A stretch of DNA of 64,000 nucleotides from an uncultured Syntrophobacterales bacterium (GTDB lineage Bacteria; Desulfobacterota; Syntrophia; Syntrophales; UBA5619). The stretch covers positions 1-64,000 of the forward strand of contig CAIYSL010000138.1 in assembly GCA_903928915.1 (NCBI GenBank), written 5' to 3'. The position numbers were made by a program, and so were the translations under genes. Below, one piece after another: positions 44,789 through 53,810 of this stretch (the stretch's first letter is position 1; every line of letters begins with the position of its first letter). The notes beneath the pieces are model-generated. The model had not been told where the DNA came from. It saw only the letters and a list, made by a program, of their open reading frames with translations, and made no database searches.

Positions 44789-46000
44789 ATGAGCAGAGGC
44801 AGGCAGGGCAGCGAGGCGGGCGTACGGCAGAGGCGCAGGAGAGTGCACGGGAGTCCCGCTGCGGCAGGAGAGGAATGCCGCGACCTGATCTGCCCGAGCT
44901 GTCCGAACGGCTGCCGGTTGACGATCGCCGTCCGGGGAGAGCAGGGCGTTGAGCTGCGGGGCAATGGGTGCGCCCTGGGGCTGGAATTCGTCCGCACCCT
45001 CCCCGCCGCGGGGGGGCGTGCCGTTATCGCCTGCGAACCGTCCACGCTGCACACCCGGGAGTGGCTCAAGGAGGTCGCCGCCTCCTGGGGGATCCGCGTG
45101 AAGGCCCTCCGGCCCCGGCTGATCCCCGCGGGGAGCCCCGAGCGCACGCTCTTCCGCGTCGTCGTCGAAGACGCCCAGGGCGGCCGCTTCATCCTGGAGC
45201 AGATCCCTACCGCGGCCCGCTGCGCGAAAATGCGCATCATCAGGGTGCTGGAGTTTTTGTCCGCAAAGGGTCTTGCCGGGATCACGCCGTACCGGGCCGA
45301 CGGCGACGGGGAGTACCTCCATGCCCGCGACGGGGGGCTGTGGCAGCTCGTCCCCTTCGTGGACGGCGTTCCCCTGGACCGCGAGCGGTATATCCACGAG
45401 GGGTGGCGCGCCGGGGTCCTGGCGCGGTTCCTGATCGAACTGAAGGAGGCATCCCGGGGGCTCCCCCATTCTTCGCCCGCAGAGCCCTTTTCGCTTACGA
45501 CGTACATCCGGACGCTCTGCTCCCGGATCGAACGCTGCGAACCGGCGCTGATGCCGCGGGTCGATCCAATCATCGCATTCCTGGAGCAGGGATTCATGGC
45601 CATCCATGACGCCCTGCCGACGGGATTTTGCCACGGCGATTACCACCCGCTGAACATCATCTGGGGGGAGCGCGATATCCGTTCGGTGATCGACTGGGAG
45701 TTTGCGGGGGCCAAACCGGAGGTCTACGACCTGGCCAACATGGTCGGCTGTCTCGGGGTAGAGCATCCCTCCAGCCTGGTGGGGGATCTGGTCGTGAACC
45801 TGATCGCGCAGCTGAGGGGCGCGGGGCTCTACGCCGATATCAGCTGGCGCCACTTCAGCGAGTTCGTGATCGCCCTGCGGTTTGCCTGGCTGTCCGAATG
45901 GCTGCGGAAAGAGGACCGCCAGATGATCGCCCTGGAACTCGATTACTTCGACCTGCTCATCCGCAATCACGACCGGCTCGTCCGCGCCTGGTCGCTCTGA
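44789..46000 (+). CDS. DUF1667-like cysteine domain fused to an APH-type phosphotransferase
   Basis: This protein has about 403 residues. An N-terminal section at about 48-75 has LICPSCPNGCRLTI and then ELRGNGCALGLEF, the four-cysteine pattern of DUF1667. It is followed by a kinase-like C-terminal domain with HGDYHPLNIIW (Brenner motif, near 280) and SVIDWEFAGAKPEVYDLAN, the catalytic and metal-binding segments of APH/choline-kinase proteins. The N-lobe Lys expected for ATP binding is not obvious. The start at 44789 has a weak ribosome site; an upstream ATG at 44690 is possible. The gene stands alone with no operon partner. The substrate is unknown. Confidence 0.72.
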   Translation: MSRGRQGSEAGVRQRRRRVHGSPAAAGEECRDLICPSCPNGCRLTIAVRGEQGVELRGNGCALGLEFVRTLPAAGGRAVIACEPSTLHTREWLKEVAASWGIRVKALRPRLIPAGSPERTLFRVVVEDAQGGRFILEQIPTAARCAKMRIIRVLEFLSAKGLAGITPYRADGDGEYLHARDGGLWQLVPFVDGVPLDRERYIHEGWRAGVLARFLIELKEASRGLPHSSPAEPFSLTTYIRTLCSRIERCEPALMPRVDPIIAFLEQGFMAIHDALPTGFCHGDYHPLNIIWGERDIRSVIDWEFAGAKPEVYDLANMVGCLGVEHPSSLVGDLVVNLIAQLRGAGLYADISWRHFSEFVIALRFAWLSEWLRKEDRQMIALELDYFDLLIRNHDRLVRAWSL

Positions 46001-46019
46001 GGCGCCGAGGGAGGGAAAC

Positions 46020-46050
46020 AAAAAAGGCCCGGGGATCGCTCCCCGGGCCT
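46020..46050 (-). terminator. Intrinsic terminator of the minus-strand tctC gene
   Basis: An 11-bp perfect stem AGGCCCGGGGA / TCCCCGGGCCT (46025-46050) with a TCGC loop is followed on the minus strand by TTTTTT. The hairpin can also end the convergent phosphotransferase transcript. Confidence 0.85.
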
Positions 46051-46143
46051 GCTGCGCTTCGCCCTGCGCCCGCCGGCCGCAGCGGCCCGGGCGCCCGCAA
46101 CCGGGTCTCCGGACGGCGAAAAGCGCCGGACCCGGTCACCTGG

Positions 46144-47112
46144 CTATTTCTTGTAGATCTTTCCCATCTCCTTGTGCAGTTCGTACTCCGCACGCCAGAG
46201 CTTGCCGAACTCGTCGGGCCCCAGGAAGTTGGGGACATCGCCGAAGCTCTTGATCATGGCGACTACGGCCTTGTCCTCGGTCATCTTCTTGAAGGCGGCT
46301 GCCAGCTTGTCGATGACCGGCCGCGGGGTCGCCTTGGGGGCCAGAACGCCGCGCCACATCAGGTATACCACGTCGACCCCCTGCTCCTTGGCGGTGGGGA
46401 AGTCCGGGTAGGTCGGGTTGCGTTTGTCGTCCAGCACGGCCAGCATCTTCATCTTGCCCGCCTTGATCTGCGGCAGGGCCTGGGCAGCGAAATTCGCCGT
46501 CACGTCGATGTGGCCGCCCAGGAGCGCGACCATGCAGGGCCCGCCGCCGTCGTAGGGGATGACCTTGGAGGTGATCCCGGTCTTCTTCATCAGCTCCTTC
46601 CAGGGTACGTCCGCCGCACCCCAGAGGCCGCTGTGGCCGAACTTCAGCTGTCCGGGGTTGGCCTTTGCCCAGGCGATCATCTCCTGGAGGGTGTTGAACG
46701 GCGCGTCGGCCCGGGCGACGAAGTTGTTGGCGCTGTAGTTGATCCTGCAGACCGGCTGCAGGTCGTCCGGTCCCTTCGACCGCCCCTCGATCGCGGGCAG
46801 CGTGGTGTTCCAGCCGGGGCCGCCGATCGCCAGGGTATAGCCGTCGGGCGCCGACTTGGCCACGAACTCGGAGCCGATCGCCCCGCCCCCGCCCGATTTG
46901 ATCTGGACAACCATGGGCTGTCCCAGGTAATCGTTCGCCACGCTCGTCACCGCGCGCAGCGTCAGGTCGTGGGACCCTCCCGCCCCCATCGGATTGATCA
47001 GGGTGATCGGTTTGGTAGGAAAATCTTGCGCCAGGGCGACCGGATACCCTGCCAGTGAGAGGGCCAGGATCAGGAAGCCCGCCCAGATCTTCACCGCTGA
47101 TGCCTTGTTCAT
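46144..47112 (-). CDS. TctC-family (Bug) substrate-binding protein
   Basis: This 322-residue protein has a signal peptide ending near GYPVALA, then QDFPTKPITLINPMGAGGSHDLTLR, VVQIKSGGGGAIGSEF, APDGYTLAIGG, VIPYDGGGPCMVALLGGHIDV and YPDFPTAKEQGVDV, all Bug-family marks. It starts at 47112 behind AAAGGAGGAG. It has its own promoter (47214-47242) and terminator and no tctA/tctB neighbour, so it is an orphan receptor that must share a membrane transporter encoded elsewhere or act in sensing. The ligand is probably a carboxylic acid. Confidence 0.9.
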   Translation of the reverse strand: MNKASAVKIWAGFLILALSLAGYPVALAQDFPTKPITLINPMGAGGSHDLTLRAVTSVANDYLGQPMVVQIKSGGGGAIGSEFVAKSAPDGYTLAIGGPGWNTTLPAIEGRSKGPDDLQPVCRINYSANNFVARADAPFNTLQEMIAWAKANPGQLKFGHSGLWGAADVPWKELMKKTGITSKVIPYDGGGPCMVALLGGHIDVTANFAAQALPQIKAGKMKMLAVLDDKRNPTYPDFPTAKEQGVDVVYLMWRGVLAPKATPRPVIDKLAAAFKKMTEDKAVVAMIKSFGDVPNFLGPDEFGKLWRAEYELHKEMGKIYKK

Positions 47113-47213
47113 CGATCTCCTCCTTTCAGATGACACGCCTGTTATCGTTCCCCTCCGGGAACCGGCATTCCTCCGCATATTCCGGGGGATGCCTGTTTGG
47201 TGGGGGTTGCGTC

Positions 47214-47242
47214 AGAATAGGAAATGCGGTTTGGCCTGTCAA
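47214..47242 (-). promoter_or_regulatory. Sigma-70 promoter of the orphan tctC
   Basis: On the minus strand TTGACA (47242-47237) and TATTCT (47219-47214) are 17 bases apart, about 100 bases ahead of the start codon. Confidence 0.8.
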
Positions 47243-47275
47243 GGATATTTTCTTTGCCTGCGGGTGATTTTCATC

Positions 47276-47304
47276 TTGACAGGCGAAGGGAATTCGTATA
47301 GGAA
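47276..47304 (+). promoter_or_regulatory. Sigma-70 promoter of rpsT
   Basis: TTGACA (47276-47281) is followed by TATAGG at 15 bases or TAGGAA at 17 bases (47299-47304), 40 bases ahead of rpsT. Confidence 0.65.
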
Positions 47305-47342
47305 TCACAACTTACCGAACACGACCCGAAGGAGGACGTTTT

Positions 47343-47609
47343 TTGCTTACCCACAAATCCGCGATCAAGAGAAGCAGGCAGGCGCTGAAGCGCCGTGAAC
47401 GGAACATTTCCGCGAAGTCCAGCGTCAAGACCGGGGTTAAGACCGTCCTGGAGGCGGTCGCGAAGAAGGACCCGGAGGCGGCGAAGACCGCGCTGGCAAA
47501 GGCGGCGCCCGCGATCGCCAAGGCAGCGACGAAGGGTGCGCTTCACAAGAAGACCGCGTCGCGCAAGATCTCCCGCCTGGCGAAACGGGTCAATACCCTG
47601 AAGGCATAG
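47343..47609 (+). CDS. rpsT: 30S ribosomal protein S20
   Basis: This 88-residue, very basic helical protein begins LTHKSAIKRSRQALKRRERN and ends SRKISRLAKRVNTLKA, as S20 does. It binds 16S rRNA. It starts with TTG at 47343, with AAGGAGG at good spacing. E. coli rpsT also uses a UUG start, which is part of its autoregulation. It ends six bases from the end of the convergent lptE gene. Confidence 0.95.
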   Translation: MLTHKSAIKRSRQALKRRERNISAKSSVKTGVKTVLEAVAKKDPEAAKTALAKAAPAIAKAATKGALHKKTASRKISRLAKRVNTLKA

Positions 47610-47615
47610 TCTTCT

Positions 47616-48164
47616 TCAAAATCCCGACATGATCAATCGGTATGCCCTCTCGGCTGTGTCGTCGGCCAGCTTGACGAGGGCATTTTTGCGGCTGGTCTCC
47701 GTCGCCCCGGCGGCGGTGACGAAATAGTCCCCGGTCCCGGTAAATCCATTGTCCGACCAGAGAAGCCTGCCGCTTTGCCGCTCTTCGAAGGCGAGCTCCA
47801 GTGTGACCGCGAGCCGGTCTTCGGCCGAGAGGTTGCCCGCCTTGTAGGAGAGGGGATAGGTGAGCAGGTTTTTCACCGTTCCGCGGAACACCGCGTCGGC
47901 CTCCCCGCGGCTGGCGGCCAGCCGGAAGCGGCCGTCCTGGACGAGCCGGTTGATGAAGGCGCTGCGGAAGATGTTCTCGGCATGGGCTTCGCTTGTCCGG
48001 TTCGTGAAGACATCCACAAACACGGTCCGGACCGCGGGATGGACCGATTCCCCCCCGGCGAATCGGTACCCGCACCCGGCCGGAAGAAAAGCCATCAGCA
48101 CTGCGGCCGTGTACAGGACCCACCGGTGAGACTGCCCGCTTTCCTGCCGGGATTCCCTGTTCAC
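47616..48164 (-). CDS. lptE: LPS-assembly lipoprotein LptE
   Basis: This 182-residue lipoprotein has the lipobox FLPAGC (Cys near 30) followed by GYRFAGG, the LptE signature. The strands VRTVFVDVFTNRTSEAHAENIFRSAF and RLAASRGEADAVFRGTV follow, and the domain ends LADDTAERAYRLIMSGF. It plugs the LptD barrel that inserts lipopolysaccharide in the outer membrane, so the cell is Gram-negative. It starts with GTG at 48164 behind GAGGGG, 11 bases after leuS. The leuS-lptE pairing is common in proteobacteria, but holA, often next, is absent here. Confidence 0.88.
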   Translation of the reverse strand: MNRESRQESGQSHRWVLYTAAVLMAFLPAGCGYRFAGGESVHPAVRTVFVDVFTNRTSEAHAENIFRSAFINRLVQDGRFRLAASRGEADAVFRGTVKNLLTYPLSYKAGNLSAEDRLAVTLELAFEERQSGRLLWSDNGFTGTGDYFVTAAGATETSRKNALVKLADDTAERAYRLIMSGF

Positions 48165-48175
48165 GCTCTTGCCCC

Positions 48176-50761
48176 TCACCCCTGGACGACGATGTTCACC
48201 AGCTTCTTCGGAACGTAGATCTCTTTGAGAATCCTCTTCCCCGCGATCTGTGCGGCGATCCGCTCGTCGGCCCGCGCCAGGGCCGTGATCTGCTCGCCCT
48301 CTTCGTCGGCCGGGACGGTGATCCGGCTGCGGACCTTCCCGTTGATCTGGATCACGATCGTGATCACCTCTTCCGAGGCTACGGCCGGGTCGAAGACCGG
48401 CCAGGCCACGTCGGCGAGCGCCTCCCGGCGGCCGATCAATTGCCAGAGCTCCTCGGTGATGTGGGGAACGATGGGCGCCAGAAGCAGGATGATGGTTTCC
48501 ACCGTCTCCCGCACCACGGACAGCGCCAGGGCGTCGTTGGCTGCCGGACGGGGAAGCTGGTAGAGGGCGTTGACCAGCTCCATCACGGCGCTGATCGCCG
48601 TGTTGAAATGGAACCGGTCCTCGATGTCGGAGGTGACCTTCCGGATCGTCTGATGGGTCTTGCGCCTGAGGGCCTTCAGGTCTCCCTCGAGCTCCCGGTC
48701 GCCGGCAAAGGGGGCCGCCCCGCCGATCATCTCCAGATAATCCACGACGATCCGCCAGGTCCGGGCAAGGAACCGAAACGACCCGTCGACCCCCTGGTCG
48801 CTCCACTCCAGGTCCTTCTCGGGCGGGGAGGCGAAAAGGCAGAAGATCCGGGCGGTATCGGCGCCGTAGGCCTGAATCAGGTAATCGGGGTCCACGACGT
48901 TCTTGAGCGACTTGGACATCTTTTCGGTCTTCCCGATCGCGACCGGTTTTTGGCACTGGGTGCACATCCCCTCCCGGACCTCTTCCGGGAACAGATAGCC
49001 GTGTTCGGGGCAGCGCGTCGTCTCCTTGCAGACCATCCCCTGGGTGAGGAGGTTCGTGAAGGGTTCGTCCACCCCCAGCACCCCGAAGTCGCGGAGCACC
49101 TTCGTGTAGAACCGGGAGTACAGCAGGTGGAGGATGGCGTGTTCGATGCCGCCGATGTACTGGTCGACGGGCATCCAGTAGTCCACCTTCGCCCGGTCCA
49201 GCCCGGGCCTGGCGTCGTGGCGGGCCGAGCAGAAGCGGTCGAAGTACCAGGAGGACTCGACGAAGGTGTCCATCGTGTCGGTCTCGCGGCGCGCAGCCTT
49301 GCCGCAGCGGGGGCAGGTCGTCTCCAGGAAGGGGGCATACCGGGCCAGCGGCGAGCCCCCCTCGCCGGTGAATTCCACGTCCACGGGGAGGATGACCGGA
49401 AGGTCCTGCTCCGGGACGGGAACGGTCCCGCAGTCGTCGCACAGCACCATCGGGATGGGGGCCCCCCAGTACCGCTGGCGGGAGATGCCCCAGTCGCGCA
49501 GCCGGTACTGCACCGTCTTTTTCCCCCGGCCGATCTTCTCGAGATGGGCGGCAATGGCCTCCTGGGCCTTGAGATTTTCCATCCCGTCGAAGGGGCCGGA
49601 ATTGACCAGGATCCCCTCGTCGATGTAGGCCTCGGTCATCGTCTTGACGTTCAGGGCCTTATCGTGCGGCTGGATCACCACGATCAGCGGCAGGTCGTAC
49701 TTCTTGGCGAATTCGAAGTCGCGCTGGTCGTGGGTGGGCACGGCCATGACGCAGCCGGTGCCGTAATCGGCCAGGACGAAGTTTGCCGCGTAGATCGGCA
49801 TCTTCCGCCCGGTGACGGGGTTGAGGCAGTAGGTGTCGAGGAAGACCCCCTCCTTCTCGTAGTACTCGGAGGTCCGCATCTTCTTGTCCTGCTTCTTGAT
49901 CTTCTCGACGAACTCCCGGACCGCCTCCTCGCAGGGCTTGCCCGCGGCGAGTTCCATGACCAGGGGATGCTCCGCGGCCACGAGCATGAAGGTGGCGCCG
50001 AAGATCGTGTCCTGGCGGGTCGTGAAGACCTTGATTTCCCTCGTGCCGTTGGCCATCGGGAACGCGGCCTCGCAGCCGAAACTCTTCCCGATCCAGTTCT
50101 TCTGCATCGTGAGGACCCGTTCGGGCCAGCCGGGAAGCTTGTCGCAGCAGGCCAGGAGCTCCTCCACGTACGCGGTGATCCGGAAGAACCACTGGCTCAG
50201 GAACTTTTCGCCCACCTCAGAACCGCACCGCCAGCAGAGACCGGCCTCCACCTGTTCGTTGGCCAGAACGGTTTCGCACTTGGGGCACCAGTTCACCGTC
50301 GAGCTCTTCTTGTAGGCGAGCCCCTTTTCGTACATCCAGAGGAAGAAGAGCTGCTCCCAGCGGTAGTACTCCGGTTCGCACGTCGCCAGCTCGCGGTCCC
50401 AGTCGTAGCTGAACCCCATCCGCTTGAGCTGTTTGCGCATGTTGTCGATGTTTTCATGGGTCCAGACGGAAGGGTGGATGCCCCGTTCGATCGCGGCGTT
50501 CTCCGCCGGCATCCCGAAGGCGTCCCACCCCATCGGGTGCAGGACGTTGAACCCCTTCATCCGTTTGTATCGGGCGACCACGTCGCCGATCGTGTAGTTC
50601 CGGACGTGACCGATGTGGATCCGGCCGGAGGGGTAGGGGAACATCTCGAGCAGGTAGTATTTCTTCCGGCCGGGGTCCTCGCTGACGGTGAAGATCCCTT
50701 TCTCCTGCCAGTGCGTCTGCCACTTCAGTTCGATTTCCGCGGGGGTGTACTTGATGTCCAT
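48176..50761 (-). CDS. leuS: Leucyl-tRNA synthetase
   Basis: This 861-residue class I synthetase has HIGH in [15 protein letters not shown] (near 40-54) and KMSKS in [11 protein letters not shown]. It also has the CP1 editing domain with the segment [14 protein letters not shown], zinc-ribbon CPKC/CWRC and CDDC/CPRC-type pairs, and a C-terminal tRNA-binding part ending [16 protein letters not shown]. The length is normal for bacteria. The upstream region (50762-50994) holds a long palindromic repeat and no T-box. Confidence 0.96.
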   Translation of the reverse strand: MDIKYTPAEIELKWQTHWQEKGIFTVSEDPGRKKYYLLEMFPYPSGRIHIGHVRNYTIGDVVARYKRMKGFNVLHPMGWDAFGMPAENAAIERGIHPSVWTHENIDNMRKQLKRMGFSYDWDRELATCEPEYYRWEQLFFLWMYEKGLAYKKSSTVNWCPKCETVLANEQVEAGLCWRCGSEVGEKFLSQWFFRITAYVEELLACCDKLPGWPERVLTMQKNWIGKSFGCEAAFPMANGTREIKVFTTRQDTIFGATFMLVAAEHPLVMELAAGKPCEEAVREFVEKIKKQDKKMRTSEYYEKEGVFLDTYCLNPVTGRKMPIYAANFVLADYGTGCVMAVPTHDQRDFEFAKKYDLPLIVVIQPHDKALNVKTMTEAYIDEGILVNSGPFDGMENLKAQEAIAAHLEKIGRGKKTVQYRLRDWGISRQRYWGAPIPMVLCDDCGTVPVPEQDLPVILPVDVEFTGEGGSPLARYAPFLETTCPRCGKAARRETDTMDTFVESSWYFDRFCSARHDARPGLDRAKVDYWMPVDQYIGGIEHAILHLLYSRFYTKVLRDFGVLGVDEPFTNLLTQGMVCKETTRCPEHGYLFPEEVREGMCTQCQKPVAIGKTEKMSKSLKNVVDPDYLIQAYGADTARIFCLFASPPEKDLEWSDQGVDGSFRFLARTWRIVVDYLEMIGGAAPFAGDRELEGDLKALRRKTHQTIRKVTSDIEDRFHFNTAISAVMELVNALYQLPRPAANDALALSVVRETVETIILLLAPIVPHITEELWQLIGRREALADVAWPVFDPAVASEEVITIVIQINGKVRSRITVPADEEGEQITALARADERIAAQIAGKRILKEIYVPKKLVNIVVQG

Positions 50762-50877
50762 GGATCTGCTCCCTGATGATTTTCAAAGGGTTCGGCGCAC
50801 TTCGTAGCACATCGCGCCGCCCCTTTCAATCCATTTTCTGTCTTGATGACCCCGACAAAGCCGGGGAGTGGGACGGT

Positions 50878-50992
50878 CGCGGAAAAAGCCCGCAGGCAAG
50901 GCGCGCGAATTCCGAGGAATGAGGCGTACTTTGGTGTACGCCGCAATGACGAGGGATGAAGCGCAACGCCGCATCCGGGCTTCTCACGAGGC
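50878..50992. repeat. Long imperfect palindromic element (MITE/REP-like)
   Basis: An element of about 115 bases folds around the perfect core GGCGTAC-TTTGGT-GTACGCC (50923-50942). The outer arms AAGCCCG / CGGGCTT (50886-50892 and 50976-50982) and intermittent pairing between complete a long hairpin. It abuts the trkH stop and lies upstream of leuS. Elements of this look are scattered in some deltaproteobacterial genomes. No second copy was seen in this window. Confidence 0.65.
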
Positions 50993-50994
50993 CG

Positions 50995-52446
50995 TCATTT
51001 TTTCCAGAATTCGGGGATCAGCAGGACCAGCACCGTGTAGATCTCCAGCCTTCCGACGAGCATGCAGAAGGAGAGGATCCACTTGGCGGCGACCGGCGCC
51101 TCGCTGAAGGTGGTGGCCGGGTGGTACAGCCCGAGTCCCGGGCCGACGTTTCCCAGGGTCGTGGCCACGGCGGCGAAGGCGGAGATCATGTCCAGTCCCA
51201 GCGCCGCCAGGGAAATCGTCGCGAGGACCGCAGCGGAGAGGTACAGGACGAAGAACCCCAGGACGCTCTTCATCACATCCGGAGGGATGGTCTCGCCCGC
51301 CAGCTTGACCTGGGTCACCGCGTGGGGGTGGACGAGACGGTACAGCTCACGGTAGCCGTGCTTGAGAACCAGCATGATCCGGACGCACTTGATCGCCCCG
51401 CCCGTGGAGCCGGCCGAGCCGCCGATGAACATCAGCATGATCAGGAGCACCTGGGAGAAGGCGGGCCATTTGGAGAAGTTGTCCGTGACGAACCCCGTGG
51501 TCGTGATGATCGAAGCTACCTGGAACAGGGCGTGCTGAAAGGCCCAGCTCAGGCTGGCCGTCACGTTCAGCCTGAGGTCCAGCGTGATCAGGGCCGTGGC
51601 CAGGAGGATCGTGCCGAGGAAGAAGCGCGCCTCGCTGTCCCGGGCGAAGGCCCGGAAATTCCCCGTGAGGAGCTGGAAGTGGAGGGTGAAGTTCATCCCG
51701 GCGATGATCATGAAGACGATCAGGACCCCGTTGATGTAGGCGCTGTTGAAGAAGGCGATGCTCGAATCCTTCGTCGAGAACCCCCCGGTCGCCATGGCGC
51801 AGAAGATGTGGTTGACCGCGTCGAACACACCCATCCCGCCGAACAGCAGAAAGATGAACCCCGCGATCGTGATGATCACGTAGACGATCCAGAGGGAGCG
51901 GGCCGTCTCAACGATGCGCGGCTCCAGCTTGTCCTTGATCGGCCCCGGGACCTCCGCCTTGAACAGCTGCCGCCCCCCGACGCCGAGGAAGGGGAGGATG
52001 GCGATCGACAGGATGATGATCCCCATCCCGCCCAGCCACTGGGTGAGCGAGCGCCAGAGGAGGATCCCGTGGGGGAGGGCCTCGATCTTGTTGATGACCG
52101 TCGCCCCGGTGGTGGTGAACCCGGACATGGTCTCGAAATAGGCGTCCGTCAGGGCGGGCAGGGCGCCGTGGATCAGGTAGGGGAGCCCCCCGAAGAACGA
52201 GGCCAGGGCCCAGCCGGCCGAGACGATCAGAAACCCCTCGCGGTGGCCCAGCAGGGTCGTTCCCCCCTGCGGCCTGCCCGCGAAGAACAGCAGCAGCCCG
52301 GTGCCGGAGGTGATCAGGAGGGAAGCGATGAAGGCAGGGCCGTCCTCCTCCCCGTACAGGAGCGAGCAGGCGAGCGGGGCCAGCATCGTGAGGCCGAGGA
52401 TGACAAGGAAGGCCCCGAGGATGTGGATGACATGCTTGGCATTCAT
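50995..52446 (-). CDS. trkH: TrkH-family potassium uptake protein
   Basis: This 483-residue membrane protein has four M1-P-M2 repeats. The filter-like segments TMSGFTTTGATV (near 105-116), CAMATGGFSTKDSS, ITTTGFVTDNF and VATTLGNVGPGLG are clear, each with the conserved Gly. It forms the K+ channel-like subunit regulated by TrkA, whose gene is directly upstream and overlaps it by four bases. Confidence 0.95.
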   Translation of the reverse strand: MNAKHVIHILGAFLVILGLTMLAPLACSLLYGEEDGPAFIASLLITSGTGLLLFFAGRPQGGTTLLGHREGFLIVSAGWALASFFGGLPYLIHGALPALTDAYFETMSGFTTTGATVINKIEALPHGILLWRSLTQWLGGMGIIILSIAILPFLGVGGRQLFKAEVPGPIKDKLEPRIVETARSLWIVYVIITIAGFIFLLFGGMGVFDAVNHIFCAMATGGFSTKDSSIAFFNSAYINGVLIVFMIIAGMNFTLHFQLLTGNFRAFARDSEARFFLGTILLATALITLDLRLNVTASLSWAFQHALFQVASIITTTGFVTDNFSKWPAFSQVLLIMLMFIGGSAGSTGGAIKCVRIMLVLKHGYRELYRLVHPHAVTQVKLAGETIPPDVMKSVLGFFVLYLSAAVLATISLAALGLDMISAFAAVATTLGNVGPGLGLYHPATTFSEAPVAAKWILSFCMLVGRLEIYTVLVLLIPEFWKK

Positions 52447-53810
52447 CCGAAGTATTCCAGTTTCACGGTGAGGAGCTTCTCCAGTTGGGCGATGGCCGAC
52501 CGGGGGGTGAAGATGACGCAGTGGTCGCCGGGCCGAATGACGGAGTCACCGCCCGGGATGATGATCTCCTCGCCGCGGACGATGGCCCCGACGATGGTGC
52601 CCCGCGGAAAGTGGATCTCCTTGAAGGGGTGGTCGGTGATGTCCGACGTCTCCAGGGCGACGAACTCGAACACCTCCGCCTTCTCATCCCGGAGCGGCGC
52701 GGCGGAGATGATCTTCCCCTTCCGGATGAAGTGGAGGATCCGGCTGACCGCGGCGTGGCGGGGATTGATCACCCCGTCGATCCCGACCCTGCCGACGAGC
52801 GGGATGTAGTCGACGCGCTTGATCAGGGAGATCACCTTGCGGGCCCCCAGCTGCTTTGCCAAGAGCGCTCCGAGGATGTTGGCCTCTTCGTCGTTGGTGA
52901 CGGCGATGAAAAAATCGGTATCCTGGATGTTTTCTTCCTTGAGCAGTTCCTGGCTCGTGCCGTCTCCGTGCAGGACCACGGTCTTCTCCAGGCGGGCGGA
53001 AAGGTGCTCGCACTTGTCGCGCCGCTTTTCGATCAGCTTGACGGTGACCCCCATCCTCTCGATCGTTTCGGCGAGCATGAACCCCGTGTTCCCGCCGCCG
53101 ATGATGATGATCCGGCGGGGCGGATCGGTATCTTTTCCGAAGAACCGCAGGAGTTCCCCGGAGCGGGCCGCGTCGGCGACAGCGAAGAGATAATCTCCGG
53201 CCTCGATCACCGAATCCCCGGTGGGGACGAGGAACTTTTCGTTCCTCACCATCGAGGTGATAAGGACCTTGAGTCCCGGCGTCAGGGCGCGCAATTCGGA
53301 GAGCCGTTTTCCCACCACGGCGGCGTCCGGGTCGATGCCGAACCCGAGCAGACGGATCCGCCCTCCGGCAAAGCTGAAAACCTCCGCCGCCCCGGGGAAC
53401 TCCAGCAGGGCCGTCATCTTACGGACCGCTTCCAGCTCCGGGTTGATGCTGAGGTCGATGTTGAGGTGATCCTTGTTGCACAGCAGGCAGTCCCCGCCGA
53501 GTTCGGGATTGCGGATCCGGGCGATCCGGATCGGGATCCGGGACTGGGTGGAGGCCAGCAGGCAGGCGATCATGTTGGTCTCGTCGCTGTCCGTGACCGC
53601 CACGACCATGTCCGCATTGACGATCTCGGCGCGTTTCAGCACCTCCGGGCTGCTGCCGCTCCCGACGACGGTCTGGATGTCGAGGGTCTCGGCGATGTCC
53701 CGGAGCCGCTCCTCGTCCTTGTCGATGACGACGGTGTCGATCCCCTCATGGGAGAGGACATCGGCGATATGGTACCCGACCTCGCCGGCCCCGATGATGA
53801 TTACCTTCAT
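52443..53810 (-). CDS. trkA: Trk potassium system NAD-binding protein TrkA
   Basis: This 455-residue cytosolic protein has two RCK units, each with TrkA_N and TrkA_C domains. The first begins MKVIIIGAGEVGYHIADVL and has VVIDKDEERLRDI and TDSDETNMIACL. The second begins RRIIIIGGGNTGFMLAETIE and has TNDEEANILGALLAKQLG. Its NAD(H)-gated ring controls TrkH. It starts four bases inside the M17_N-like gene and overlaps trkH at the other end. Confidence 0.95.
   Translation of the reverse strand: MKVIIIGAGEVGYHIADVLSHEGIDTVVIDKDEERLRDIAETLDIQTVVGSGSSPEVLKRAEIVNADMVVAVTDSDETNMIACLLASTQSRIPIRIARIRNPELGGDCLLCNKDHLNIDLSINPELEAVRKMTALLEFPGAAEVFSFAGGRIRLLGFGIDPDAAVVGKRLSELRALTPGLKVLITSMVRNEKFLVPTGDSVIEAGDYLFAVADAARSGELLRFFGKDTDPPRRIIIIGGGNTGFMLAETIERMGVTVKLIEKRRDKCEHLSARLEKTVVLHGDGTSQELLKEENIQDTDFFIAVTNDEEANILGALLAKQLGARKVISLIKRVDYIPLVGRVGIDGVINPRHAAVSRILHFIRKGKIISAAPLRDEKAEVFEFVALETSDITDHPFKEIHFPRGTIVGAIVRGEEIIIPGGDSVIRPGDHCVIFTPRSAIAQLEKLLTVKLEYFG

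Noticed and set aside
48440-50776. Plus-strand frame of 778 codons opposite leuS
   Set aside because: Antisense shadow of leucyl-tRNA synthetase; no motifs.
50762-50880. T-box leader for leuS
   Set aside because: The T-box sequence and specifier hairpin are not visible; the region holds a palindromic repeat.
50956-52809. Plus-strand frame of 617 codons opposite trkH and trkA
   Set aside because: Low-complexity charged translation spanning two genuine genes on the other strand.
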